A stretch of DNA of 64,000 nt. Source: Lottia gigantea. Taxonomy: Eukaryota; Mollusca; Gastropoda; Lottiidae. A model generated the notes under the pieces. That model did not search any database, had not been told where the DNA came from, and saw only the letters and a list, made by a program, of their open reading frames with translations. The stretch spans positions 1,354,525-1,418,524 of the forward strand of contig NW_008710049.1 of assembly GCF_000327385.1 (NCBI RefSeq). Direction: 5' to 3'. The position numbers were made by a program, and so were the translations under genes. Position 1 is the stretch's first letter, and the number at the start of each line of letters is the position of its first letter. This document shows positions 1-13,230 of the stretch, one piece after another.

Positions 1-2396
1 ATGTTAATGAAGTGATGATTAAATACATGTTATAATTTATCTACTAATGATAAAATCATTGTCTTGTAATTAGTGGAGGCCATGTAAAAAAGATGATGAT
101 ATGACAGAAAATTAATATCAGTGTTAAGGTGATTTAGGAATAAGATTTCCAAAAAAACTATCCTGTACTGACTTATATTGTCTTATGGGACAATTTTGAT
201 CTAATTTCTCAGCCTACTCAAGAGCAATGATACAACTCAATTCTAAAGCACTATCAAATATTGCTATTAGAAATTTTGTGCCAAGAACAAATTCTAAACT
301 ACCTGATTTAATTCGTAAAATGACTTTAAGATATTAGTTTTAACTTAGGTCTGGTGTAAATACTTAAATACATGTATTTTAAATGAAAAACATTTGCAGC
401 AAATTGCAATTTTGAATTGTTTTCATTCATAAAATCACGTAGGCTATTGTTATCATTTTTGAATGGCACTATAAGATCAAAACTTGACATACATTTAAAC
501 TAGATTTTAACTGATGTCAGTGTGACCTTAAAATCAGCTGATGTTATGCATGTGGGTCAAAATGCATTAGATTTTTAAACTACATGTATCGTAATACTGA
601 AATTTAGGATAATCAGCTTAGCTATAAAGAAAGCTATACAATTTGTTCAAAATATTTATTTTCATTCACCATCGGTAACCAAAACTTCTCTGAAATTGGC
701 AATCGGAAACCAAAATACCTTTGCACGAAATTTGCTTAATCTATGTCCTGACCTATGACGCGTTTCCTTACTTGAATTCAGTTTTGACGAAGGCTTAAAA
801 TTTGCTCATCATGGCAATACTAATTTACAATTAGCCAATTAAGATACGTATATCATATAATATAGGCTTCAACATCCTTAATCTTTATTTGCATTAGGCC
901 TATCCTGTTAAGATTTTATGACCTTTTAATGTTCTTCTAAGAAAAATATCTCAAAAAGTCTGAATTTGATATGAGCAACAATGAATAATCTCTTCTCAAG
1001 GAGTATTAAATTTCGAGTCATTTCCTGCTTTTAAATTTAGTTTTAATAAGAAATTGTTGAAAATAAGTTTTCCTTGAAAAAATAACTGATATGTTATTTT
1101 AGATAATTATATGAACATAAAATAAAATCAAAGCCAAATTGAAAAAGGAGAAGAATTGAAATTAATCTTTCGACACACAGTTTATACGTGGTTTTCATTC
1201 TTTGAGAATTTAAACCTCATATAACAATTGGAGTACTCCGACCTATTCAACTAATTACTCTTATAATAGTACAGTATACAAGGTTTTGAACCTCGTACAA
1301 TATAATATTTTACAAAGTTTTAATCTGATTGTTTATATACGTGTTTTTCAATTAGTGGTTATGGGGTTATTAACAATCAAATAAGAGGTTTTGATCACAA
1401 GATCCGCACTTTTACGAGTTTTCGAATGGTACCAAAAAGTCAAAATGACCAAATGTGGCATAAACAAGGTTTCAAGTGATCACATAGATATAGTGGCATG
1501 TAGTGGTTTCCCCCCTTTTACAACTGTGGTTTTCCCTCAGTGGTTTCCACCTCTTTTTAATCTTTATCAATTATTATTATGGATTAACATAATATCAGTA
1601 ATCAGTAAGCTTACAGTTTATTCTTAACGTGAGGAATTAAATTCTGAAACTGTATCTAAACCATTTAAAATTTCTATAAATTTACCTGGCCACTGAGGAA
1701 TCGTTTAAAACATCCAATTTGAAGTTTCCCATTAAAATTGATACCAGGCCGGTGTTTTTTCTATTGAATGGTTTCTTGGCGGACTATGGACATGCGCAGA
1801 AGGTTTTGTTTGCAAGCGGCGACGAATTTTCGACAAGAAATATAAAATTTAATCTAGCTTGTGCACTCCTCCGGCTGTTACATGTAAATTATGGATAATA
1901 ATCATAGCAAAATTCACAAAATCACAATAATGAGAAATGAAAATAATGAAGTTGATCACTACTTTTAAATTCTATCGCATCTTCCGGTCAGAAATATGTG
2001 TAGTTAAAGCTGATTGGTTCAATTGGTCCAATCAAAACTGAGACATCATAATCGCAATTTTCCAGAACAGTAAAAAATTCAAAATAAACAAGATTTATAA
2101 TACTTGTGTTCCATAACCGAATTATTTTAGAGATTGTGACTTAACGCTTGGATTTTTCACATGAAAAGTAATCAGCATCTTCCTCTACTGTTGGCATGAA
2201 GAATTATGAATTTCACAATCGAGACCACAAAACTCATCAAAAAAAAAAAAAGCCTGTTAAGTCTAAAATTGAAGTAGTTTAATAGAGTCATGATTAGAGT
2301 AGGCCTAGATCTACCACACATGGTTCAATGAATGGCATTGGCATCTTCCCAACATTTTTAACCCCATTTCCAAGTAATTATTTAAAAGTACTTTAC
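1..2396. other. Presumed GDH intron 1, no recognised exon
   Basis: This stretch lies downstream of the glutamate dehydrogenase exon on the minus strand, so it should be intron 1 of that gene. I looked on the minus strand for the next conserved GDH segments (the glycine-rich and Lys-rich parts of the substrate site) and found none. The sequence is AT-rich with only short, low-complexity open frames and no clear repeat borders. Confidence 0.45.
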
Positions 2397-2796
2397 CTCC
2401 TTTGCATGGTGTTCGATGTTGACTATGTTGAGCTCTGTATGCTTCAATCAATTCATAATCGCCATTATCTCTTTTGATAGGGAAATTCAGTGCCAAGATG
2501 TGATTGTTGGGCTTGATAATTTTCAATATTCCTTTGACCTTCTTTTTCTTTTCTTCCAATGAACCCTTGCCTTTCACCTCTCTAAGTAAACTATCTTCAA
2601 TATGAGCTGCAGCCTTGTCGAAAAACAATTCCACCATTTGAAAGAAACCTTTACCTCCTTGACCTGTAGTGAGATTCCTTGACTGCACTGAATTTGAGTT
2701 GTCCGAATTGACCACTGACATTGATGGACTCAGCATTCCAAGATTACCAACCTTTTGGAAGGAGGCTGGAATCTCCCTCGTTGCAACTCGCAGCAT
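2397..2796 (-). CDS. GLUD1: Glutamate dehydrogenase, mitochondrial, first coding exon (partial)
   Basis: Glutamate dehydrogenase converts glutamate to 2-oxoglutarate and ammonia in the mitochondrial matrix as a hexamer. This exon encodes 133 residues plus one base. The N-terminus ([16 protein letters not shown]) is basic and hydroxylated with almost no acidic residues, as expected of a mitochondrial presequence. From about residue 48 the protein follows animal GDH closely: [18 protein letters not shown], then [19 protein letters not shown], then [17 protein letters not shown], which ends at the start of the substrate-binding region. The exon stops at a donor (G|GTAAAG) right after CKGG. The ATG at 2796 is chosen because the frame upstream has no further ATG. 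All later exons, including the catalytic lysine and the NAD domain, must lie to the left of the window. Identification is secure; completeness of the gene is not visible. Confidence 0.93.
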
Positions 2797-5265
2797 TTTG
2801 CTGGTTGGAAATAAACCTTGGCGAAACCTGATCACGAAAAATACGCGTGAAGTCACTTGTGAATGAAGTTTAGCGACTTTTCCGAGATTTTTCCGTCTCA
2901 GCTGTGAACAATGTGAAATTTCTAGAGCCTATGACGACATCGTACCATGGAAAACCGGATGAAGATAATTTGAGGTTTCTGATTGGTTAGAATATGACCT
3001 TCAACTTGATCTCTGTTTGAAATTAGGTCGAGTATATCACGTGATTTTATTGAACCAATCAAACAATGCTGTAAATAAAAGTAGATGGATGCCCGTGTTT
3101 GACGGCATACTCACTGGATCTATATTATCTGCTTGAAATGAATAAATGCGGATACAAATTGGTTTAGATGGGGTCATCGAGTGTAGAAACATCTTATTAT
3201 CAAATCAAAATGCATTTGGTTAACGCCCAACGTCTGGGATAATGTTATATTGAAGTAAACAATGTATAGGTAACATTGCATCATCACACCTGAGTTGACC
3301 GACTTTTTTGTCCTTTGGCTCTGACGACGTATGAGAATGTAATTGTAATATCATGCCGCTTATCCCTCTGCCCATGTCATGCCTCCTTGTCAATTCACAA
3401 ATTGATTATCTCCATTAAATAACATTAAAACTGCTTTGTCCGATAAACGTTAATTTACCGGAGTAAAAAATAAAGCTCGGATGATGGTGTGTGGAGGCTA
3501 ACCCACATCCTGTAGGCCTACCATACTTTGATAAAAATTATCTTAAACAATTCAAAAAAATTGAAATTTTTTCTGTATTACTATTTGATCTATCAAAACA
3601 CAAGATAACTATAAATATAATCAATACCATAGTTGTACAACCACCATGTTCACGGCAAGGTACCTTGCCTACTGTAGTAAACGCCTAGAAACCTCTGAGG
3701 GGTAGGCCTACGAGGTCTAGGCTACTAAATGTTATATATATAACCTGCAAAGGCCTAAAATAGTCATTGAGTATATGGGCATTTTCTTCCTTCATTTGTC
3801 GAGTTAGTAGACTGTGTAGTCTACGTTATTTTTACTAGGCCCTACTATAACTATAGTATATTATTGTATAGTTTCTATTCATTACAGAGGTCTTATCAAA
3901 GTCAAACACCTTACAATTTTCACAAAATAGTGTTAACGTTATTAACTTGATTCAAGTTTTATAGATCGTGAAAGATTAACACATATTTTCTTTTACTTTA
4001 GGCCTTGGGGAATGTAGAGCTAGTTAACTTCTTATAAAATTATTTTCCTTTCGTTAGAATTATAGGCCCACATAGCGTTATCATACTAACAAGTCTATTG
4101 ATTATGTGCCTCTCTAAAGTCTAACTCTATAATTTCCAAAATTATTATTATGTCACCATAACGAGCACAAAACTTTTTTCCACAAAGTTTCTATTTTACA
4201 CATTGACCTATAACATCAAAGCCATTGAAGTGAGGGATGGGTAGGCAGGCAGGCCTATCTATAGCTAGTTTTGGTGTTTGGCTGCACTAAAAGCTCGATA
4301 ATTTTAGTTCAAACCACAAGATTGAGTTGGAGACATATTTCTCTATAACTGGGTTTATTTTGCTTAAATTCGTAGGCCTAGATTGCTTTTCCAACAAATT
4401 TAGTTGTATGAGAAACCAATGATTTATACATATCCGTCAACTTAGGATAGGCCTATAGGCTACAGTACATTCATTCATCATATTTTTATGAAATTTTGCA
4501 AATACCATGCCAGTCCTTTTGAGTGAGATCACTTACCCTAACCAAAAAACATACGTCGCCGAAACCTCTCTGGTCTGTGGCTTTCTAAAATTTAACGAAA
4601 GGATTTTTTTAAGTTTAAACTTTCAGATGAGGTATAACGGACACATGAAATTTCAATATGATAAAACAAGTTTGGAAATACATATTCTAATCCGATAATC
4701 ACGAAATTAAATTATTTTTCGGAAGACATTATAGAAGCAAAGAACAGATGAAACTAATTGCCAATTTGTAGCTTAGCAAAATTTTAACCTAGTTTTAAAA
4801 CATTACTAAGCTAATTCCAGTTACCCAATCGTACGATGAGATAATTGCAAGTATGTTTCTACTGCCCTCAACTCATCATGGTCAACCAATAGATGATAAA
4901 TAATTGTCTGACTGCATAGAGTTTTACTTTAAAAAGTGACACAAAGTCTAATTAAAACTGGCCATTAAAGTTTTGATGTAGATTAAAGTAGTTTCGATTA
5001 GCCTATATATAGAGGCTGATGCAATAGTTTTTACTCTAAATTTATGTCTAGTGATAACGACAAATCACATTAAAGGGAAACACTCCTGTAATTGGAACAG
5101 TATAACAGCAAATATTAAAGTGAACACGATAATAATTGTGGTTTGGACACGATGTGTCTTGTGCATGAGGACACAGTAAAATATCCGGCAATGCGTTGAG
5201 TATTTAATACCAAACGTTATGTCAAATTTTGTAGAAAATTCTCAAAAACGGAGTACAATGGAAAG
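2797..5265. other. Intergenic, nothing firm
   Basis: This begins with the 5' flank of the GDH gene, which would carry its promoter, and continues as AT-rich DNA with many 'taggcct' strings around 3.5-4.5 kb. Short open frames occur but lack splice context and conserved motifs. I see no RNA gene or element border. Confidence 0.4.
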
Positions 5266-5790
5266 ATAGCTTGCCAGGCAAGGTAACATACGCCCACTAC
5301 CAGCTGTCAGAAATGACAACAAAATCTATAGTGGCTTAATAATGAATTTTCAAATAATCTTAAAATCATCTATAAGTCAAGGCAAAACCCTGAAACAGTT
5401 CATCAAGTTATCATCAAATTCACACATGAATAATGTCTCATCACAGTGCACCCAAGGGCAATAACTCTGAAACTGTTTGTCATCCGAATATTACCAATTT
5501 CTAACTTGATTGAGATCTCATCAATATATTATATGAATACCTAGTTTCATCAAGATTGGATAAAAACTGTAGTCTCTATCGTGCCTACAAGCCCAATTTG
5601 ACACGTTTTTACTAAGTCAAGGGCAATAACTCTGAAAACGTTCACTCGATTATTACCAATTCCGAACTTGTCCGAGATCTCATCAATACATGCATGCATA
5701 CCAAGTTTCATGAAGATCGGATAAAAACTGTAGTCTCTATCGTGCCTACAAGAAACAAATATGGACGTAACCCCCCAAGGATGTTAGATA
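5266..5790. repeat. Dispersed repeat with internal 165-bp duplication
   Basis: The left end (aaagatagcttgccaggc, followed by aaggtaacatacgcccac) is repeated almost exactly at 8711. Inside are two tandem copies of a unit of about 165 bp, each opening with gggcaataactctgaaa (5456 and 5621) and closing with tagtctctatcgtgcctac. This phrase is common in molluscan repeats as I know them. The right end near 5770-5790 is uncertain. It is probably a non-autonomous mobile element; the class is not determined. Confidence 0.6.
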
Positions 5791-6297
5791 AAGAGGCTAT
5801 CACACAACTAGCTTAGCAATCAGATTCATTTACTAATTCTTTCCTATTTTGCCATGTCAAATACACACAAACAATTTCTTAAAGATTTATTCCACAAAAA
5901 TATATATTTTATAGGTTTTTGAGATTGCTAACAACAATAAACAGTAAAAACAGCAGGATATCAAGTTTAATAATCAGGCACTTTTTTAAGGATATTCGTA
6001 ATGCATTGTCATGAAAATAAACTTTGATTTATTCAAAAAAAAAGAAGTAATAAGGTACATTTTTGGCAATTCACTTAAGATAAAAATCAGAAATATCAAT
6101 CAGAAGATTGAAAGTCAACAAAAATAATAATAAGTAAATAAATAAGTAGTAATAAAATCTATGAAAGAAAATCTCATGGGTTCCACTTCACACGTGACCA
6201 TTTTAAATTTTTTTCTAGCATGCATCTTGGTATACCCAAGACAAAGGGGTGGCAGGAATTGATATGTACTTATGGAATGAATGGATATAATATATCA

Positions 6298-6720
6298 CTA
6301 ATAACTAGGGCTGCAACAATTCTTGAAGTTGTGATTTGATACACTATACCATACTCATCCAACGATTTATTGCGATAATTATTCATTTATTAGAAGGAAG
6401 GAGGGAAAATAGTAGAAATTTGTAAAATTAATAAGAATATTGTCACTATTAAGCACTTGAGAACATTTAGAAGTAAGGAATTATGATAAAAGAATCTCAA
6501 TCTCTAAAGTGAGAAATGAATTTTTGCAAATTTTGATGAGAAAATCATGACACAATTTCCTTTACACATAAGGATTCTGTGCCATTTGTTATTAAAGGGG
6601 GCTAAGAATTAATCTTACTGATACATCGCGATTATTTTTATCCAACTCAATGCATCGATAAGGAGGAAAGAATCACGGTTCATTGATTCATCAGTGAATC
6701 GTTGCAGTCCTACTAATAAC
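6298..6720. mobile_element. hAT-type MITE, 407 bp, with 8-bp target-site duplication
   Basis: The element runs from 6306 to 6712. It begins TAGGGCTGCAACAATTC and ends with the inverse of TAGGACTGCAACGATTC, a 17-bp terminal inverted repeat with two mismatches. It is flanked on both sides by the identical octamer CTAATAAC (6298-6305 and 6713-6720). An 8-bp duplication and a TAGGGCTGCAAC-type end are hallmarks of hAT transposons. There is no transposase frame inside, so it is a non-autonomous derivative. The perfect duplication suggests a fairly recent or well-preserved insertion. Confidence 0.88.
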
Positions 6721-8198
6721 TGAATTATTGAATTAAATTAGATGTGGTACTATGAGAAAATAATACTTAAAAATACTTAAAAATATTTAATTCAATCTCA
6801 ATCATTATTCAAGCATTTCATTTCTAACAAATTCATCTATTTTCTTGACCACTATGTAGCCAGCAAGTAATTTAACAATAAACCATGGTTTCAAACAATT
6901 ACATGGATCTTTGAGAGATCTAATATCGTAAGATAAAAACTTTGACTTAGTTTCAGTGCTAAAGAAATCCCTACTTGGTAGGCTTTCACTTCATATTCTT
7001 CAACAAAATAAAACAAAAAAAGACATGAATATAGTTGATAATAAATAGAATACAATAAATAATTATATATACTTTATAAAAACACAACCAAAGCACTTTC
7101 AAAGCAAACAAAGTAAAAAATATGATGCATGTTAATAAATGCATGCAGTTGTAGGCACATTAAACACATCAATTTGGTTATAAATATTTTTCATGATTTC
7201 AATATTGAAAATTGAGATTACCATAAACAGAGACCAAAACGATTTTTTGGCAATGTTTGACACATGACAAAGTTTTAGTTGTTAAGGCACACTGTAAAGT
7301 TGTTCCATAAACAAAACCATCTTTAAAAAGACACAGAATCTTAATTAATTAGATAAAATTTATATGTAAGGCACTGTAAATGAGAATGCTATATTCAATT
7401 TAAGGCAAAGTCAGATACATAAAAACATTTTTGGCATGGAAATATTTGATTGAACAATGAGAGCCAAGTTCTATAAATCTGCAGCAGTTTAGTTTTCAAG
7501 TCATGTCTGTTTTTAACTATTTTTTGGCAGGTTGAAGATTTTGACTAGCTTCTAGAATATATATTAACAACACATTATTATATTCACAATCCTCTCACCT
7601 ACATCTTGAAAATGCTCAGGAGTACAAAACTGATCCGTTAATAACAAAAACAACCCCTGTTAGGACTTTGATGGTATTCTCAATATGTTTTAGCATAAAA
7701 CTGTTATTTGTTCAAAAGCGAGTATTTTCCAATCGCATATACATTATCCACAAATATTTAACCCAAATATCCAAAGATTCATCATTGGAGTTGTACCATA
7801 ATGCCTCTTAAGAGATTCTATTAAGCTGTTAAAAAATACACAAAATATGAAGAGATATAGATGAGAGATATAGCAATTAATTATTAAACAAGTTATTTTC
7901 ATAGTTTAACATTTTCTTCATTTAAACTTCGTGTACATAATGTACATGTATTGTCTATTTCAAAGGCATGTACCTGTAATGGCAAATGCTTTCTTCATTT
8001 TCAAATCAAAAATTTTAAACTTGAGATCAAATTTTGTTACCATGAAAAGTTAAGCAAGTATTTTTATACAACTCTCATCAGTTCATTGAGATTCAGAATA
8101 GCAAAAGCCATGATGCTAAAGCTGAGATTGAACCTTCCTTCTACAAAATCACTAAATGGGATTGACTGTTTTTTTTTTTTGCTGAAGGGAGACAATTT
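6721..8198. other. Intergenic, probably including the TMEM72-like 3' untranslated region
   Basis: This is AT-rich sequence downstream of the minus-strand TMEM72-like stop codon at 8199. It should hold that gene's 3' untranslated region and polyadenylation site. No conserved reading frame or repeat border is visible. Confidence 0.35.
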
Positions 8199-10752
8199 TC
8201 ACAATTCATAGGTGTCTTCAGGCATCTCTGTTATACCAGGGAGATTTAATGTGGCTGTTGGATTGACAATACTATCTTCAATGTCATCATGGATTTCTTC
8301 AAATCTATCAAATAAAATCAACATCATTTAAACAGATCTAAGGCTTGTTGTTAGCATACAGACCTTATTTCTGTTTCTATTCTGGATGACTGAGATCTGC
8401 GAGGTTACTGATATTGATTGGCTATGTTGTTTGCTAACTTATATATTTAACCTCAAAAAAAAAAAACCAAGTAAGATCTGCTGTAGTAGTATCAATTGTA
8501 GTTTCTTGTATTAGTCCGGCTAGCCACACAACCAAGCTAGCAATTCTTACGTAACGTGGTTTCAAAGAAAAATAGGTCAAAGATTTAAGCAACTATTACC
8601 TGTCATAAGTTGCCTTGTCTTCACCATCTTTGAGTTTCTCTTCTCGTCGTGTTTTAAATGTTTTAAACATATATAAAATACCACAAAAAGCTAACATCAC
8701 TCCTGGAAAATAACAAAGATAGCTTGCCAGGCAAGGTAACATACGCTCACTACTAGTATTAAGAAATAAGAAAAGTCATTAGCTTTAGAGAATCAAATAT
8801 GAATTTTACTATTTGAAAGATATTTATAAAGCCACGAATAGACGAGGTACGGTGCGGAATAATCCATACAAACGCAATGATGTCATTGTTGTAACAGTCA
8901 TTTACTTTTTTTTAATTGTGTTGATTTTAGACTCCCTGAGGAAGTGTTTTTAGACACACGACACATGTTGGAGGAACAAATGGAAATTTTATCATGTAAA
9001 GCCTCACATGTTCATGTGTGCGTATAAAAACCATATCTTGGTGACAGCAGACAGACTGGCATTAGACATTTTTTATGCCTGAGAAGAGTTGGGATGTTAT
9101 ATTTTATCAAACCATACCTTTTGGTATCCATGAAATGAAGTTCTAGCTCTTACAATTTGTAAGAACAATTCTATAAATGTGCAGAGAAAAACAGCAATGC
9201 CAACTAGCTTAAATTTCAAGTCAAGTTTTATAGTTTTTATATTGAAATAAAACAATACCTGATATAACTCCTAATATGACTTTTGAAGGATCTAAAAAAC
9301 ATGGAACAGCAAACAAACAATAAAATATTCCTTTCTTCCAATCATCTAACAAGCTTAACTTTTCATAAAACTTTATACATATAGAATCTTCTCTGCAAAC
9401 AAAATCAGTTACACAAAGTAAAAAATTAAGAAAACACATCTAAAATTTTATATATACGAAAACTGCCATTCTCCCAAATATTATAGTTCTCTTTATCTAT
9501 GAGCATTCATGTTAGATTTTCGATTTGGGAGTGCCTAAGATGACTCCTTTTTTGAAAGTGAGACTTGCAATCAATGGTTTCGCACTGCAATTGTATCACA
9601 ATTTCTTGAATTATTTTCTCTAAGAAACAATACTTACACAGCAAATTCTGTACAATATTCACCTATAAACAATAACTCTAAAACACTAACAATAATGGCA
9701 ATAATTCTGAAATGAATACAATTACAAATATTAACTTAGCCAAAAAAAAAAACCTTTTTCTGAGACTAAGGTACAATTGGACAAGCAGTTGGCTAACTGT
9801 TCCTTTATGATTGTTTCATCAATATTTTAGTTTGGCAATCTTTTTATCAGCTGCAACATTGACTGACTGAAAAAAATACAGCTTACCAACATATACCAAG
9901 AAATAGATGAAATAATAGACAACTTACAACAAATAAATTCCTAAATTATGTTTAAAATGTACAGCTTCTGATCCACTACCCCACAACCCTGTAATGTAAA
10001 ATCAATAAAGACAGGTCAGTGCAGAATTTGGACAGTCATCAATACCTTTTCATGGGGGAAACTATCAAGCCTGATCCTAACATGATTTTGACAAATATAT
10101 CACTGACAATTTAGTGGCAAGTAAACTTCTGTATTCCAGGACGATATAGTCTGGCACTTGCAGTTGTATTCCCCCCTCATAAAATAAATTGTAAAATTAG
10201 TCTTAAAGAAAAACTGTCTGATCAAATTATAATGGAAATATTAACAATGTTCTATGAGAAAATGACTAATGAAAAAATCTAGAAGAAAATTTTAATTTTT
10301 ATGGGAAATTTCTGAAAAAGAATGTTAGTTAATTTCAAATGAAAAATCATCCAAGCTTTAAGGTCCTCTATAAAGATCTACTGTACCATCTAATGTATGT
10401 TGATTAAGACAAAAAATGCAATTGACATGCCTAAATAGCACATAATATTGTTGTAGATAGTGAATAAGACTAGGCTAGACAAATAATAGTTTTTTGAATT
10501 TTTTCTACATTTTATAATTGAGCTGGAATGTCAGCCTCAAAAAAGTACTGTTAGTCTTAGATTCTTATTCTTATAATTGTGCACATAAGGATACAACACC
10601 AAATTTCATCAAAATTAAAAAACAGAAAAATTTGTGTATGTCTTAGATGTGTCCTCAGATATTCTTTAAAAGAGTTAAAATTGGTTTGTTGCGATTTTCT
10701 TAATGAATCCCTCACCTTGACCATAATTCATGAGTAACCAAATCGACAACGG
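8199..10752 (-). CDS. TMEM72: TMEM72-like multipass membrane protein
   Basis: Six minus-strand exons join in phase: 10716-10752, 9928-9988, 9638-9706, 9259-9392, 8600-8702 and 8199-8304 (stop TGA at 8199-8201). The readable protein is about 169 residues. It aligns by eye with vertebrate TMEM72: LWGSGSEAVHF matches IGVGTETFLQG, IIAIIVSVLELLFIGEY matches the second hydrophobic helix, and LFAVPCFLDPSKVILGVISG matches SVACFLHPVLVWHVTIPG. A basic stretch (KTFKTRREEKLKDGEDK) follows the last helix. The tail ends ITEMPEDTYEL and is much shorter than the human protein (about 275 residues). The first coding exon is unresolved: the 10716-10752 exon may start at the ATG at 10731 or be reached by the acceptor at 10753, with a start further right. 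TMEM72 has no established biochemical role, so none is proposed. Confidence 0.75.
8711..9030. repeat. Second copy of the 5266 dispersed repeat family
   Basis: The left end shares about 38 bases with one mismatch with the copy at 5266. The right end reads gtgtgcgtataaaaac, which is nearly the inverse of the left-end ...atacgctcac, so the element has short inverted ends. It lies in a TMEM72-like intron, and its left end is only about 10 bases from the acceptor of the 8600-8702 exon, inside the polypyrimidine/branch region. The interior differs from the 5266 copy. Confidence 0.55.
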
Positions 10753-13230
10753 CTGAAAAACCTATTTTCGTGTACAATGGCTGATTTATAAATAAGTCGA
10801 GAAAAACATGCTGTATGGATACTCAGTGGTATAATTAACTTTTCTAATTAATTTTCTATTAATCTTTAATAATATTTCATTATAACTATGTTTCAAAGAA
10901 CAATGATTTCAAAAAATAGAGTGACTGACAAAATAAGATAAATAAAACGTAATTTGTGCGTGATTTATTGCTAAAAGTCATTGAAACAACATAAGAATAT
11001 GGCACACATTGTGTTCCATAGAATTTTTCTGCTGACACGGAATCTGCTAGTTTGTCACTGACTCTGTTTACCATTTTGTATGTTAGACATGATAAATTTG
11101 ATGTTGTAAAGATAACCCATGTTTATCATACCATGCAAAGGCAAGGGTCATCCGAGGTCGTGCACGTGAATTATTAATCATTTCCGGAGAAGCACGAAAA
11201 ATAGGTTAGCACGAAATTAGGTTACTTGACTGTATATTATTTTGCAAGTTTGCATTGAAGAGAAACACTTTTCTGTCATGGGATTTCAACCAAAAAAAGT
11301 CCTAAATTTTAGCTGAAATTTGTCCTCTGTAAAAAAAAATTTTGAATACATTCCAAGACCTTATTTTAAAGCCGCTATTTCATTTCTCATAAAAATAATG
11401 GCCAACATTCAAAAACCTTTTTTGATCCAATATCAATGCATTTGAAAATGAAGTTTCTAAAATACAAATTTTTGTAAATCGTATTTACTAACCTAACCTA
11501 ACGTTTTTCTTTTCTTCTTGATTTAATTAGTAAGCTACATATTGATTTTATCAGTAAAAACAGCGATCGGTTATTGATTTTTATCTCTACGCTTCAAAGA
11601 TCAAACATGCCGCCATTTGGACAGTTGCCAAACTGAAGGTAAACATGCCCAAGGAGAAGAAATGGCGTGATCTACTGGGTCTATTTATTTACATTGTGTT
11701 TTCCTTACCTAGTGCAGTTAGTATGCCCCATATTCTGCAGGTCCAAACGAGAAAAGACCAGCAAAAGTTTTCCCTGTTGAAAACCCTCTTCATTACTTTT
11801 GGTTCAAATAAAATAATTCTTTTTTTATGTGGCGCGAACCTTATCCATGTTGAAAATAATATTAAAGGTCAACTTTATGACCCGGAAATAAAATAATCAG
11901 TAAATCCGATTTACTGTTGTGATTATCCAGACATAATTGTAAATAAAGGATTAACAAGAGTATACCGTAACCGAGACTAAATAACATCGAGCATTAAAAA
12001 TTCTGTGATTTGATTGGTTAAAAACCAGGTCAGATACTAGCCTAATACTTTCTGTTACTTTAACGCACGTGCGTTTATGAGACAGGTGCGCTGGTAGAGT
12101 AAGCATTACTCTTCATAAACGATATTGAAATTGAATTTCTTCAATCATATTCCAAATAGAATCTCGAAAAAAAATTTAAATAATTAATTTCTAAAATTTC
12201 TTTTGGTAACCAAGTAAATTTATTTTTTGTCATTCTCATGAGCGATGGTCATTGATCATGCGCAGAATGAGAAAATGTTGCATTGTGGGATGTAAATAGT
12301 CGTCCATGTTGTTTATGTTGGTTTCCATTGATCTTATTGAAAGATTAATCAAAAATGACAATTATTTTGGTAATTAACGCTACAATTGCTTAATTTTTTA
12401 GTATGATTTGTGAAAATCGACACAGATCTTGTCAAAAAAGGTGTGGTGTTAAGTGAGTCCTGGGGGCTCTATATGTTCAAGGATAAAGCTGTAAATTTCT
12501 GAAATTTTGACAGTAAAAACTCAAAACCCAAACCAATCCTCGTCAATCGAACTAATTTCATTGAAGTATCATTATTGAATGTCCATTTACTTTTACTATA
12601 TATTTGCAGCCACTTCCCCTTCTTGCTGTATCCACTTAAAATATTCTATTTTTAACATTCCTTACATCACTACTATCTGCAAATGCTCAGCCTAGGCATG
12701 TCCTTGGCCTCGGTTCTAGGAAAGATAGGGGACCCGAAATTTGAAGTAATACCTGTATGAAATTTTACACAGTTATATTTATAGGATTCCGTTTCAGAAC
12801 CAGACTTTTGCTTCAGATCTTTAATTTTGATCAAACTCTTAGCCGTTACTCAAGTTAGACGAGAGGCCTCTGTCTCTGACAGGTTCTGGTTCTGAAACGG
12901 CATCCTATATGAGAGTTACTGTTTAAAGATTTTTAGATAATTTTATTTTTGGCTAATCACAGGAATATTTAGAAACACATTTTGACACACAAACTGCTTA
13001 AATTGAACCCTATGATTTTAACACTTGTGAAATCAAACATTGAAAGTCAATGCTTTGCAACTAACCGTTTTAAAACAAAATATTTTTTTATTTAATTTTG
13101 AAATGTATTTTTTAATTATATTTCAGTTTTGAAATGAAACTGAAGTAAATTGAGTATAATTTTTTGTTTCTAAAACCAATTATGGCTACTATTTTTATTG
13201 ATGGGTATTTTTGTGATCCGGTGTAAAACC
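10753..13230. other. Intergenic between divergent TMEM72-like and FAM149B1 genes
   Basis: This gap should contain the 5' ends and promoters of the two divergent genes. At 12250-12320 there is a GC-richer patch with CATGCGCAGA and ATTGTGGGATG, which resembles a vertebrate-style housekeeping promoter; I treat that as a weak hint only. A small inverted-repeat element sits at 12781-12908. An open frame of 83 codons at 11645 lacks splice or family support. Confidence 0.35.
12781..12908. mobile_element. Small MITE-like foldback element
   Basis: The 24-bp ends 12781-12804 and 12885-12908 are inverted copies with one mismatch (outer sequence ATAGGATTCCGTTTCAGAAC). Both ends are flanked by TATA, compatible with a TA-type duplication. 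There is no coding sequence. The class (Tc1/mariner-like or other) cannot be fixed from one copy. Confidence 0.55.

Noticed and set aside
1391-1627. 78-codon plus-strand open frame left of the GDH exon
   Set aside because: No conserved motif is visible, and it sits in presumed GDH intron sequence on the opposite strand.
11645-11896. 83-codon plus-strand open frame with hydrophobic stretches
   Set aside because: It has no recognisable family, no splice context and no neighbouring exons in phase; AT-rich DNA often gives hydrophobic frames.
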